Part shown: positions 1 through 8,530 of the stretch, piece by piece
Layout of the letters: every line of letters begins with the position of its first letter
Numbering within the stretch: position 1 is the stretch's first letter
Source of the DNA: Ravibacter arvi
GTDB taxonomy: Bacteria; Bacteroidota; Bacteroidia; Cytophagales; Spirosomataceae
Assembly: GCF_039540405.1 (NCBI RefSeq)
Contig: NZ_BAABEY010000012.1
Span: 139,435 to 203,434 of the forward strand
Reading direction: 5' to 3'
DNA length: 64,000 bases
Program-made: the position numbers and the translations under genes
The notes under the pieces: model-generated
The model's input: the letters and a program-made list of their open reading frames with translations, nothing else
What the model was told of the DNA's origin: nothing
Database searches by the model: none

Positions 1-3000
1 CCCGGCTTCACTTGCCTCCGGATTCATCCCCGGATACTTGGTCAGCATCAGCGCATTCTGCATATTGAGGTACAGCCTGGCCCCTTTGATCACCCCGTTC
101 GCCGGAATGTTGAAACGATAGCCAAGCGTGATATTCCGGACCGACAGGTAAGTACCGTCAAAAATGTGACGACTGTTGTTAAAGCGGTGAAGCGGGTTAG
201 AGTTTGTTTTGGGAAGATCTCCGTTACCGGGATTCTCGGGCGATCGCCAGCGTTGTGCTGCCTCGGGCCGTACGTTGAATACGCCGTCGAGGTTTTCCGT
301 CCACAGCAGTTCTCCCATGAAAAGATCTCCGCCCACTCTGCCCACCATATGAACATCAAGATCAAACCGCTCATAGGAAAGCCTGTTGGTAAAGCCGAAA
401 TTAAACCTGGGATTGGGATTGCCGATAAATGTCTTATCATATTCGGCATCTATAAACCCGTCGGGTACCCCGTCAGGACCGCTTATATCCTTCAACCTTG
501 CCGACCCTACGGTAGATCCCCCGAAATTTCTGATCTGCGGCCCCCTGTTAAGTTCTTCCTGGTTCATAAAAACCCCGTCGTAAACATAACCGTAAAACTG
601 CCCTATCGGATGCCCCACCGCGGTCCGGACAAAATCCACATTCTCCTGGTAGCCGCCGATCGGCGTATCTTCGGTTCCCAATTTATTGACCATATTGCGG
701 TCAAGTGAGATCGCCAGGTTGGTATTCCATTTTAACGCGCCTGTGAGATTCCTGGTTTCTAGGCCGAACTCGTGGCCCCAGAACTCGAACTCCCCGATAT
801 TGGACTGGATGCTTCCGAAACCTGAAGCGAGAGGAATGTTAACCGAATACAAAAGTCCATTGGTTCTTTTCCGGTAGTAATCATACAAAAGGAATATGCG
901 GTCATTAAAAAGACCCAGGTCAAGGCCGATGTCGGTCTGAACGGTTGTCTCCCAGGTCAAAAGCTGGTTACCCAGGTTGCTGATCGTTTTACCTGCGGCC
1001 AAAACATCGTTAAACGCATAGTTCGAATTGCCAATAGTACTCAGATGTGTATAGTTCCCGATATTGTAATTTCCAACTTCACCGTAGCTTGCCCTTACTT
1101 TCAGAAAGCTGACGACTTTGTCGAATTTCCTCATAAAGTTCTCCCCTGAAACAATCCATCCTGCTGACACAGAAGGAAAAGTTCCGTACTTTTTATTATC
1201 GCCAAACCTGGATGAACCGTCTCTCCGCACGGCCACAGAAACCAGGTACCTGTTTTTGTAGTCATAATTCAGACGTCCGAAAGCAGACAATACCGAGAAA
1301 TCGGTAACCGATGCATCGCCCCTCCTGACCGATGCGGCAGTAATCCATGAAATCTCATCATCGGGGAACTCGGTACCATTAATCGCACTTGACTCGCTCC
1401 TGACTTTCTGGGCCGAATAGCCCGCCAGAGCTTCGAAATTGTGATTGCCTCCGATTGTTTTGAAGTAGTTCAGCGTATTCTCAACCTGCCAGTTGGAATA
1501 CCCCGAAGTGCTGTAAGAACCCGCCGCAGGCGTAGGCGGCGCGGTAAACATACCGCCCTGCGCAGTAGATGGACTCCAGTACCTGGATTTGGAATCGCCT
1601 ATATCGGCATCTGCCTTCAGTTTGTACTTCAATCCTTTTATGATCTCCAGCTCGCCAAATGCATTTACGATAAAATTCTTCCTGACAAGAGGATTTTCCC
1701 GCTCTGTAAGGACCCGGAACCAGTTGGGATTGGGAAACATTCCCGGAGATGAATACCCGACCGGCAGAGTCCCGTCGTCATTCTTGTAAGAGAGTGTAGG
1801 ATCCATAATATAGGCGCCGGAGATAATACTCCAGGTACCGTCCGTTGCCAGATTCTGAGAATTCCGGTAAGACGAGGCCAGATTCAGGCCGAAGGTCAGT
1901 TTCGGAGAAACCCTGAAGAGATTGTTGGCCCGCGCAGTAAATCTTTCCGCAAAAGTGTTTAGCATCACCCCTTCCTGCTTGTTATAGCCTGCCGATATGG
2001 AAGTACTCACCTTGTCGCTGCCGTTCGAAATCGACAACTGGTAGTTTTGTGTGGGCGCATTATGGTTCAACAGTACATCAAACCAGTCGGTACCGTCATT
2101 AGGTCCGTATTGAGAGGGGTTCCGGTAGCGTTCCGGGACTTCCAGTCCCTGATCACTGTACCATTCATTTTTATACTGGGCAAATTCCCGGGCATTCATC
2201 ACGTTGGGACGCCCCCTTTGTGGAACATTCTGAATTCCTGCCCACGCGCTGAATTCCACTTCGGTTGCACCGCTTTTTCCCTGTTTGGTCGTAACCAAAA
2301 ATACTCCGTTCGCTGCCCTGGAACCATAGAGAGAGGTAGACGCAGCATCCTTCAGAACCGAGATCGATTCGATATCGGCAGGGTTGATCGATTCAAGGCC
2401 GGTGCTGGACGGAAAACCATCAATTACAACGAGCGGCGCATTTCCAGCGCCAATGGAAGCCTGTCCCCTGATACGGAAAGACATTCCTTCGCCGGGCGTA
2501 CCCGTCGACTGGTTTACACGAACGCCCGGCATCCGCCCCTGCAGCTGCTGTCCTACCTGGCCGGTAGGCATATTCTTGAGATCCTTTGCACTTACCGAAC
2601 TGACGGCGCCTGTTACCAATTCCCGCTTCTGGGTACCATATCCTACAACGACTACTTCCTCGAGGCTCTTTTCATCCACTTTCATCGTGACCTCAAGTAC
2701 GGAATTGTTCCCCGCCACCTGCTCCTGGGTTGCATACCCGACGAAAGAAAACACAAGCACCACATCACCTTCGGGTATATTCAGGCTGAAGTTTCCATCG
2801 CCATCGGTAATCGTACCGTGTTGCGACCCCTTTACCAGGATACTTACGCCCGGTAGTCCATCGCCGTTTTCATCTTTCACTTTACCTTTTAACGGGGGCA
2901 AAGCAACCGTATTTTCAGCGTCCCGGTCGGTTCTGACATCTGTGCTCCCCGTTCCCGGCATCACCATAATCCGCTGCCCTACCTGCTTGAACGACAACCC

Positions 3001-3348
3001 GTTTGGCGTCAAAAGTTCACGCAACAACTCATCAAGTGACGTGGGCGCTCCGCTATGCGAGACCCCTTTCACATGCCGCACGTCTTCTTTCCGGTACATA
3101 AACCGGAAAGGACTTTGCTTTTCTATCCTTTGAAAAGCGTGAATCAGCGATTCATTTTTCATCGGAAGCGAAACTTTTACTGCCTCGAGGTTTTGCCCGT
3201 TGAGTGACGAAGCTCCCAACCATTGCGCGGTGATAAGCATTCCCAGGAAGACGAATAACGAAATTCGCATAATCTTTTTTAATGTGCGCCGGGAAGGCGG
3301 GCCCGAATAGCCGGACATGCCATATCCGGCATATACAAATTTTTGCAT
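1..3348 (-). CDS. SusC/RagA-family TonB-dependent receptor with STN domain (3' end outside window)
   Basis: This is an outer-membrane TonB-dependent nutrient importer. The frame is open from an ATG at 3348 to the window edge, giving 1116 residues. It ends in MNPEASEAG, a stretch normally near the SusC C-terminus, so probably only a few dozen residues are missing. In order it has a basic N-terminus with a signal segment (about 27-45), an STN domain (about 57-130), a carboxypeptidase-regulatory-like domain (about 153-225), the EEVVVVGYGTQ motif at the plug start (about 230-240), then plug and beta-barrel. The STN domain marks a transducing receptor that signals to a FecR anti-sigma factor, and a fecR and ECF sigma gene lie just upstream. 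A SusD partner would be expected beyond position 1. The substrate cannot be told from sequence. Confidence 0.95.
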   Translation of the reverse strand, partial: MQKFVYAGYGMSGYSGPPSRRTLKKIMRISLFVFLGMLITAQWLGASSLNGQNLEAVKVSLPMKNESLIHAFQRIEKQSPFRFMYRKEDVRHVKGVSHSGAPTSLDELLRELLTPNGLSFKQVGQRIMVMPGTGSTDVRTDRDAENTVALPPLKGKVKDENGDGLPGVSILVKGSQHGTITDGDGNFSLNIPEGDVVLVFSFVGYATQEQVAGNNSVLEVTMKVDEKSLEEVVVVGYGTQKRELVTGAVSSVSAKDLKNMPTGQVGQQLQGRMPGVRVNQSTGTPGEGMSFRIRGQASIGAGNAPLVVIDGFPSSTGLESINPADIESISVLKDAASTSLYGSRAANGVFLVTTKQGKSGATEVEFSAWAGIQNVPQRGRPNVMNAREFAQYKNEWYSDQGLEVPERYRNPSQYGPNDGTDWFDVLLNHNAPTQNYQLSISNGSDKVSTSISAGYNKQEGVMLNTFAERFTARANNLFRVSPKLTFGLNLASSYRNSQNLATDGTWSIISGAYIMDPTLSYKNDDGTLPVGYSSPGMFPNPNWFRVLTERENPLVRKNFIVNAFGELEIIKGLKYKLKADADIGDSKSRYWSPSTAQGGMFTAPPTPAAGSYSTSGYSNWQVENTLNYFKTIGGNHNFEALAGYSAQKVRSESSAINGTEFPDDEISWITAASVRRGDASVTDFSVLSAFGRLNYDYKNRYLVSVAVRRDGSSRFGDNKKYGTFPSVSAGWIVSGENFMRKFDKVVSFLKVRASYGEVGNYNIGNYTHLSTIGNSNYAFNDVLAAGKTISNLGNQLLTWETTVQTDIGLDLGLFNDRIFLLYDYYRKRTNGLLYSVNIPLASGFGSIQSNIGEFEFWGHEFGLETRNLTGALKWNTNLAISLDRNMVNKLGTEDTPIGGYQENVDFVRTAVGHPIGQFYGYVYDGVFMNQEELNRGPQIRNFGGSTVGSARLKDISGPDGVPDGFIDAEYDKTFIGNPNPRFNFGFTNRLSYERFDLDVHMVGRVGGDLFMGELLWTENLDGVFNVRPEAAQRWRSPENPGNGDLPKTNSNPLHRFNNSRHIFDGTYLSVRNITLGYRFNIPANGVIKGARLYLNMQNALMLTKYPGMNPEASEAG

Positions 3349-3402
3349 ACATTTGGTAGGTTTAAGGTAATAGATGCTGCTCAGCATAAATGTTACTGCG
3401 AC

Positions 3403-3468
3403 ACCCCTGAAAAGGGGTTTGATACTGTCAAACGGCCTGTACGCCAATACATCCCGCGAGGCAGTATC
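3403..3468. promoter_or_regulatory. Palindrome cluster in the fecR-susC intergenic gap
   Basis: The 143-bp gap between fecR and the first susC holds three inverted repeats. They are a 6-bp stem with a GAAA loop at 3403-3418, GTTTGA/TCAAAC at 3417-3433, and a long-range pair GATACTG (3421-3427) / CAGTATC (3462-3468). They could be operator or RNA processing sites for the ECF-controlled receptor gene. No function is shown. Confidence 0.25.
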
Positions 3469-3491
3469 TTTTTTTTAGGAAGTATTCATTT

Positions 3492-4478
3492 TCATAGGGG
3501 TTTAAGCGATAAAGTGACTTTCTCCTTCGCGGTATCTATGCTGTAAACAGCATCGTTAAACATGGCAAGGCTGTTCAGCACACTCTCCAATGTTTCGTTC
3601 CTGGTAAATGTAGTGGTGAATCGCCGTGACCGGAGCGCGGAGTCCTGCACTTCTACCACCACTCCGTAACGTTGTTCGATAAGAACAGCTGCCTGCTCTA
3701 CTGTGATGTCGTCACAGTACAGATCCTCCTGCAACCAGCCTGCCATCCCTCCGGATTCCACGGTTCTGATCGCTTTTTTGGCTTCGGGAATATGGTAAAC
3801 CATCTCCTCATCCGGGAGCAGCACCGCGAACGTTTCCTTTTCATTACCTACCTGCACCTTCCCGGAGATAACGGTAACCGTTATACTTTCACTTCCGGGA
3901 AATGCTTTTACATTAAAAGTGGTGCCCAGAACCGTAGTTTTCAGTGCTCCGGACAGAACGACGAAAGGCTGATGAGGCATGTGCTCAACATCAAAATAGG
4001 CTTCTCCCTTCAGTACAACTTCACGCCTGTCTGCGCCTTCAAAACTGTCCGGGTATTCGAGTGAACTCCCGGGAGCGAGAATCGCCATACTGCCGTCCGG
4101 CAATTGGATAAGATTATTTGTCTTGGCAGGAAGCTTTCTATCAACGGCTTCCGTGACGGCAGACCTGTCCCGATCATTTGCCTGGTAATGGAAAATGAGC
4201 ATCCCGCAAACCAGCACTACCGCAGCAGCAGCCACGAAGCGGGGCCAGTTCCTCCACAAATGGCGACGGTTTAGACCGGACGGAATCTCTTTTGCAGGCG
4301 AAATGCCCTTTCTGATCTTCAGCGCCAGCTCCTCCAGCTCACGCTTCGTCAACCCGTCAGTAGCATCCGGTTTCAATTCGAAGCTCTTGTAATATGCTTC
4401 CAGGAACCGAATTTCCTCAGCCGTAGCCTCCCCGTTTGCGTACCGCTTCAGTAAATCCGTAAAAAATTCCCTGTCCAT
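3492..4478 (-). CDS. FecR-family anti-sigma factor
   Basis: This is a 328-residue inner-membrane regulator that relays substrate sensing from the STN domain of the outer-membrane receptor to the cognate ECF sigma factor. The N-terminal cytoplasmic part (1-79) is the presumed sigma-binding region. One membrane segment follows at about 80-97 (FVAAAAVVLVCGMLIF). The periplasmic FecR domain is about 118-215 and includes the GEAYFDVEH and VLGTTFNVKAF motifs. The C-terminal DUF4974-like domain is about 250-325. It lies between the ECF sigma gene (upstream) and the susC receptor (downstream), the classical Bacteroidota order. Confidence 0.95.
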   Translation of the reverse strand: MDREFFTDLLKRYANGEATAEEIRFLEAYYKSFELKPDATDGLTKRELEELALKIRKGISPAKEIPSGLNRRHLWRNWPRFVAAAAVVLVCGMLIFHYQANDRDRSAVTEAVDRKLPAKTNNLIQLPDGSMAILAPGSSLEYPDSFEGADRREVVLKGEAYFDVEHMPHQPFVVLSGALKTTVLGTTFNVKAFPGSESITVTVISGKVQVGNEKETFAVLLPDEEMVYHIPEAKKAIRTVESGGMAGWLQEDLYCDDITVEQAAVLIEQRYGVVVEVQDSALRSRRFTTTFTRNETLESVLNSLAMFNDAVYSIDTAKEKVTLSLKPL

Positions 4479-4673
4479 AGCTCAGGCCATTTATCCGGAT
4501 GCCGGCCGGAAATGTCCCTGAGCCGACTGGCCGGTAAGTTTAAAAGGTTTCGGAAGGCATGAAACATGCCCTTTATTATACCAGTTCCGAAAAATCCGGA
4601 AGCGCCCACTCCGCAGTAACTTTTTTTTTGAAATTTTCGCACGGCCATTTCCGCCACCGGGAAAAGGCCCTGA

Positions 4674-5258
4674 TCATCCCGGAACGACCGACAATAGTAG
4701 TACCAATAAAAACGCCAGCCCCGACTTCATTTTCCCTAGTGCCCGGCCAATCTGGTTGCGCACCGTTTTCTCCGAAAGGTGTAACTGGCTCGCTATCTCC
4801 CCGCTGCTCATACCTTCGTCGTAGCGAAGCTGAAAAATGAGGCGTTGCTGCTCAGGCAGTCCCGCTACCAATCCCCGGTAGGCGGCCAGCAGCTCTTCAA
4901 AGAGAAGCCCGGCGTCCGCCCGGTTATCATGGCCTTCCAGTTTTTCGAGAACTTCCGGAATCGGGACAAACCGTTTTTCCTTTTCCATCCATTTAAAAAC
5001 ATGGTTACGGACCGCTACATACAAATACCCCGGAACATTGTCTATAACCGGCGCTTCCCCCGAATGCAGGTAAGTCCATAGCTGCGAAAAAACTTCCTGG
5101 GAGATATCGCCTGCCGCTTCCCGGTCGCTCAAACGCTTGTACGCAGCATTAAATACGAATTTCCAGTACCGCTCATAGAAAACATCAAAAGCAGCCGCAT
5201 CTCCCCGGCCAATACGGGCAAGAAGCTCCTGATCGTCTGCATACGATAAACGTCCCAT
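4674..5258 (-). CDS. RNA polymerase ECF-type sigma-70 factor
   Basis: This 194-residue ECF sigma factor has region 2 (about 25-95, with DISQEVFSQLW) and region 4 (about 130-185, with the helix-turn-helix SSGEIASQLHLSEKTVRNQI). It starts the sigma, fecR, susC cascade on the minus strand. The C-terminus ends in a hydrophobic run (LAFLLVLLLSVVPG), which is common in Bacteroidota ECF factors of this type. A well-matched housekeeping promoter lies just upstream at 5304-5334. Substrate sensing by the receptor probably releases this factor from FecR to activate the receptor genes. Confidence 0.93.
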   Translation of the reverse strand: MGRLSYADDQELLARIGRGDAAAFDVFYERYWKFVFNAAYKRLSDREAAGDISQEVFSQLWTYLHSGEAPVIDNVPGYLYVAVRNHVFKWMEKEKRFVPIPEVLEKLEGHDNRADAGLLFEELLAAYRGLVAGLPEQQRLIFQLRYDEGMSSGEIASQLHLSEKTVRNQIGRALGKMKSGLAFLLVLLLSVVPG

Positions 5259-5303
5259 AAGTTTTGAAATTCCGGGTGTCTGAAGCTAACCGTAAGAACT
5301 CCC

Positions 5304-5334
5304 CAAAGGTAGGTCGGCGAACTAACCAAAGCAA
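5304..5334 (-). promoter_or_regulatory. Bacteroidota housekeeping promoter of the ECF sigma gene
   Basis: On the minus strand there is TTG (5334-5332), 20 nt, then TACCTTTG (5311-5304). This is a full match to the Bacteroidota -33/-7 pattern TTG-N19..23-TAnnTTTG. It sits 46 nt upstream of the ECF start codon. Confidence 0.6.
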
Positions 5335-5471
5335 GTTACGCAATATTTTATTCTTCAGAACAAAACATCCCCCAAATCGTCTTTCCACAAAATAATGATC
5401 AAAGAACTTAAATACCAGGGAACCGGCGCTACGCCTCCCGTAGTAAGGGGAAACAGGCTTTACCAGGCAGA

Positions 5472-5503
5472 TTGGCTGATGCAGCCAAACTTTCTTACCT
5501 TCG
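5472..5503 (+). promoter_or_regulatory. Candidate promoter of the FabG-like gene
   Basis: TTG at 5472, then 21 nt, then TACCTTCG at 5496-5503, one mismatch from TAnnTTTG. It lies 29 nt before the start codon. No other clear signal is seen in the 274-bp gap 5259-5532 apart from the divergent sigma promoter. Confidence 0.4.
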
Positions 5504-5532
5504 CAGTTCATCCAAAAGATACCTGAAACTAC

Positions 5533-6264
5533 ATGAACTGCGCACTCGTTACGGGGGCCTCAAGAGGACTGGGGAGGGCCATTGCCCTACAGTTAGCCAT
5601 TGATCACGGCCTTTTTATTCTCATAAATTTTGCCTCGAATCATGAAGCGGCGGAAGAAACTCTTTCGGCCATACGGGCTGCAGGAGGCGATGGCAATCTG
5701 CTCCCCTTCCGGGTTCAGCACAAAGAGGAAGTAGACGCCGCTCTCAATGCCTGGAAAGAAGCCAATCCCGAAAAATTTATCAGCGTGCTGGTTAACAACG
5801 CCGGCATCACAAAAGACGGCCTCCTCATGTGGATGCCGGAAAGCGATTGGGACAGCGTGGTAGACATATCTGTAAAAGGCATGTTCAACGTAACACAGAA
5901 CGTGATCCAGCAAATGCTCCGCAAACGCACCGGACGTATTGTGAATGTGTCCTCCTTATCAGGCTTGAAGGGGGTTGCGGGGCAAACCAACTATTCTGCC
6001 GCAAAAGGGGCCATGATTGCCTCTACCAAATCATTGGCCCAGGAAGTTGCCAAGCGCAATATCACAGTCAATGCGGTGGCGCCCGGATTTATAAGGAGCG
6101 ACATGACAGGCGATCTTGACGAAGGGCAGATCCGACAACTGGTACCGGTCGGGCGCATAGGTGAACCCGAAGAGGTTGCACATACCGTTAGCTTCCTGGT
6201 CTCGCAGAAGGCCGCTTATATCACCGGCGAAGTGATCAATATCAACGGCGGCATATATTCCTGA
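5533..6264 (+). CDS. fabG: SDR-family 3-oxoacyl-ACP reductase (FabG-like)
   Basis: This is a 243-residue short-chain dehydrogenase. FabG-type enzymes reduce 3-oxoacyl-ACP with NADPH in fatty acid elongation. Visible features are the glycine-rich cofactor motif TGASRGLG (7-14), NNAG (88-91), catalytic serine in NVSS (140/141) and the YSAAK pair Tyr154/Lys158. The C-terminus ITGEVININGGIYS is typical of FabG. The gene stands alone, away from other fab genes, so it may be a paralogue serving a secondary acyl chain such as a pigment or lipid. The family call is firm; the exact substrate is not. Confidence 0.85.
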   Translation: MNCALVTGASRGLGRAIALQLAIDHGLFILINFASNHEAAEETLSAIRAAGGDGNLLPFRVQHKEEVDAALNAWKEANPEKFISVLVNNAGITKDGLLMWMPESDWDSVVDISVKGMFNVTQNVIQQMLRKRTGRIVNVSSLSGLKGVAGQTNYSAAKGAMIASTKSLAQEVAKRNITVNAVAPGFIRSDMTGDLDEGQIRQLVPVGRIGEPEEVAHTVSFLVSQKAAYITGEVININGGIYS

Positions 6265-6275
6265 AATGCCGCAGC

Positions 6276-6318
6276 CTGTTCCCGGCAATAATTTCGGAAG
6301 AAATCAATCCGGGAACAG
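6276..6318. terminator. Hairpin between two convergent genes
   Basis: The arms CTGTTCCCGG (6276-6285) and CCGGGAACAG (6309-6318) pair perfectly, with an inner ATTTC/GAAAT stem (6291-6295/6300-6304). The structure overlaps the last codons of the amidohydrolase gene and follows the FabG stop. It has no U-tract, so it is a weak terminator or an mRNA end-protecting hairpin. Confidence 0.4.
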
Positions 6319-7464
6319 CGATTTGTCCAGTCCCGGAACAATGCGGAGCGCGTTTTTGTAATAGACTTTCTTCAGCACTTCATCCGGCAGCCCAAGCCCG
6401 TACATGCGCCAGAATGCGTGGTATTTTTTGTGGTACGGGAAGTACTCGTCCTCAGTTTCAAGCACCCTGAAATAGGTCGTATACTCCGAGGGCACCCAGC
6501 TATCTTTTCCGAAAAGGATCCGGTCCTGGTGCTTGACGAAAAATTGATGCGCCGTGCGCGGCTGCCGGCCCAGTTCAGCAATTACCGCACCGATCTCTAC
6601 CACCATATTCGGGAAGGCTTCCATCAGGCTGTCCAGCTTTTTGAGGTTATTGGGGTACCAGCCCATGTGGGCGTTTACGAAGGTAGTTTTCGGGTGTTTC
6701 CGGAAAATATCGTGTTGCTCGGCGATCAGCGAATCGAACGGCACCGGATCATTCGGCCCGCGTTTCCGGCCGGGATGGGTTTTCAGCTCGAGCCACCGCT
6801 CGTTGTACCGGTCGAGCGGGTCCCAGAACGACGCCACGTCCGCGGTGTGAATCAAAACCGGTATGCCCAATTCGCCGCATTTGGCCCAAACCGGGTCAAG
6901 GCGTTTGTCATTCACCGCCACCCGGTTTCCTTTTTCATCCTTTATCCCGCTAAAACCGAGGCTTTTATAAATCTTAAGTCCTTTTGCACCGGCCTTTACG
7001 TCTTCTTCAAGCTGTTTAACTGCGCGCTGTGACCAGTCTTTCGCCCCAAAATCATTAAACACCAGGTTGGTAAAGATCACCAGGCGGGAGCCGTTGGTCT
7101 TCCGGGCGTTGGTGATTGAAGCTTTCAAATGCTCTGTGCTTTCATCCCAATTCTGCGTGAATCCGCGTCCGCTCAGGTTCACCATAATGGCCATATTCAA
7201 GGCATCCATCTGGCTGAGCAGTTCTTTCAGGTCCTGCGTCGGCATCCTGGGCTGATGGTTATGAATATCGATAAAGGGGAACCTGGCCCGTTTTACAACA
7301 TGCTCTTCTACTTTTAGAGTCGAAACGGGGTCGTACTCCTCAAACCCTAGCGGCGCCTGCGCAGCCTCCTGGGCGGCTACCTTTCCGGCCAGCGAAAATA
7401 TGGTGGAGACCAGCGCTACTGCGCGTAAAGTGAAGGAAAAGCGGCGGGAAAAAGGTTGGTTCAT
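6304..7464 (-). CDS. Exported amidohydrolase family 2 protein
   Basis: This is a TIM-barrel metal-dependent amidohydrolase (Amidohydro_2, COG2159), 386 residues from the ATG at 7464. That start is preferred over one 20 codons upstream because it opens a clear signal peptide (MNQPFSRRFSFTLRAV... ending near KVAAQ), so export is expected. Metal-ligand features include the N-terminal FIDIHNH strand, a mid-protein IHTAD His, the NAHMGWYP motif and GKDSW near the C-terminus. Family members are decarboxylases, hydratases or hydrolases on small carboxylates. The substrate is unknown and the gene is monocistronic. A TAGATTTG box lies 31 nt upstream. Confidence 0.8.
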   Translation of the reverse strand: MNQPFSRRFSFTLRAVALVSTIFSLAGKVAAQEAAQAPLGFEEYDPVSTLKVEEHVVKRARFPFIDIHNHQPRMPTQDLKELLSQMDALNMAIMVNLSGRGFTQNWDESTEHLKASITNARKTNGSRLVIFTNLVFNDFGAKDWSQRAVKQLEEDVKAGAKGLKIYKSLGFSGIKDEKGNRVAVNDKRLDPVWAKCGELGIPVLIHTADVASFWDPLDRYNERWLELKTHPGRKRGPNDPVPFDSLIAEQHDIFRKHPKTTFVNAHMGWYPNNLKKLDSLMEAFPNMVVEIGAVIAELGRQPRTAHQFFVKHQDRILFGKDSWVPSEYTTYFRVLETEDEYFPYHKKYHAFWRMYGLGLPDEVLKKVYYKNALRIVPGLDKSLFPD

Positions 7465-7494
7465 ATCAAATCGCAATTTCAAAATACCCGGTTG

Positions 7495-7502
7495 CAAATC
7501 TA
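7495..7502 (-). promoter_or_regulatory. Candidate -7 box upstream of the amidohydrolase gene
   Basis: TAGATTTG on the minus strand matches TAnnTTTG exactly, 31 nt before the start codon. No TTG element is found at the usual distance. Confidence 0.35.
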
Positions 7503-7553
7503 TAACAATCAAGACAATGCGCACTCAGGTATTGATCATTTTACCACAGGCGG

Positions 7554-8042
7554 CTATTGGGCCTTTTTATAAATCAGGGCAACCGCCAGGGCAAGAATCC
7601 CCTCTTCTCTCCCCACGAAACCCATGTGTTCCGATGTGGTTGCCTTGATCGAAATCTGTGCAGTTTCAACCTTCATTACACCGGCAAGGCAGTTTTTCAT
7701 GTCTTCAATGTGCGGATTAAGTTTTGGCAATTGCAAGACGATAGTTACATCCACGTTCCCTACCTCATATCCTTCGTCCCGAACCATTTGCAGCGACTTC
7801 ACAAGCAAAATTTTACTGTCGACCCCCTTCCACTGCGGGTCTTTATCCGAAAAATAGTAGCCTATATTTCTTAAACCGGCGGCGCCCAACAGGGCATCGC
7901 ACAAAGAATGACAAACGACATCCGCATCGGAATGTCCCTTTGCTCCATGGGTATGAGGGATCTGGATGCCGCCCAGCCAAAAGGCCCGGCCTTCCTCCAT
8001 CTGGTGAATGTCATACCCCTGACCAATACGAAACGGCACCAT
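7554..8042 (-). CDS. ispF: 2-C-methyl-D-erythritol 2,4-cyclodiphosphate synthase
   Basis: IspF makes 2-C-methyl-D-erythritol 2,4-cyclodiphosphate from the CDP-linked 2-phosphate in the non-mevalonate isoprenoid pathway, in the cytoplasm. The protein is 162 residues from the ATG at 8042, the family's usual length; an upstream in-frame ATG would add 11 residues not seen in the family. Zinc ligands Asp11, His13 (GYDIH) and His45 (within GHSDADVVCHSLCDALLG) are present, as is the C-terminal KATTSEHMGFVGREEGI motif. It is transcribed away from the repeat-filled gap. Confidence 0.96.
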   Translation of the reverse strand: MVPFRIGQGYDIHQMEEGRAFWLGGIQIPHTHGAKGHSDADVVCHSLCDALLGAAGLRNIGYYFSDKDPQWKGVDSKILLVKSLQMVRDEGYEVGNVDVTIVLQLPKLNPHIEDMKNCLAGVMKVETAQISIKATTSEHMGFVGREEGILALAVALIYKKAQ

Positions 8043-8072
8043 ACAAGCTGAATAACTGAATAACCAAGGCTG

Positions 8073-8080
8073 CAAAGCTA
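8073..8080 (-). promoter_or_regulatory. Candidate -7 box of ispF
   Basis: TAGCTTTG on the minus strand matches TAnnTTTG, 31 nt upstream of the ispF start. The nearest upstream TTG is only 14 nt away, closer than usual. Confidence 0.35.
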
Positions 8081-8112
8081 CTTACTATTCGCCACAATGC
8101 GATGCCCGCTTC

Positions 8113-8226
8113 GTCATCCCGCAGCGGTGAGATCTCCCTTTCCCGGTACCCAACCCCTTTCAGAGGACTTTTTTCGAGCAACAGGAGATCCTTCAGCTCC
8201 ACTGCGTTCCGTTCCTTTAGGATGAC
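8113..8226 (-). repeat. 114-bp palindrome-ended element, copy 1
   Basis: The unit is bounded by GTCATCC and GGATGAC and is exactly 114 bp. It has an inner GAGATC/GGAGATCC pair and a centre reading ACCCAACCCCTTTCAGAGG. It is in reverse orientation relative to the three copies near 43.9-44.4 kb. Together with copy 2 it fills most of the 488-bp gap between divergent ispF and the lyase gene (8043-8530). No transposase is nearby. Confidence 0.85.
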
Positions 8227-8295
8227 CATCCGGCAGATGCCCTCCGGCTTCGCTACCATTGACAACAACACGTTTGGCGGCGCTCCAACCGGAAG

Positions 8296-8409
8296 GTCAT
8301 CCCGAGCGCAGCCGAGGAATCTCCCGCTCCCTGTACCCAATCCCTTTTAGAGGGCTTTTTATAACAACAGGAGATCCTTCGACTCCGCTGCGCTTCGCTA
8401 CAGGATGAC
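8296..8409 (-). repeat. 114-bp palindrome-ended element, copy 2
   Basis: This has the same boundaries, length and inner pairs as copy 1, with the same orientation. It shares TTATAACAACAGGAGATCC with the reverse complement of the copies at 43863-44424. The 69 bp between copies 1 and 2 also match the spacer next to the distant copies (TACCATTGACAACAACACG), so the repeat unit is larger than the 114-bp core. Confidence 0.85.
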
Positions 8410-8530
8410 CGTCCGGGTGGTAGCCGCCGGCTCTCCAAACCTACCAACGACAAGCTTAAAAAAGTTATCCCGCTTGCCACCGTGAGGGAAAGTGCCTTTT
8501 TTTGCTGGTGAAAACACCGAGACCCCGGAC

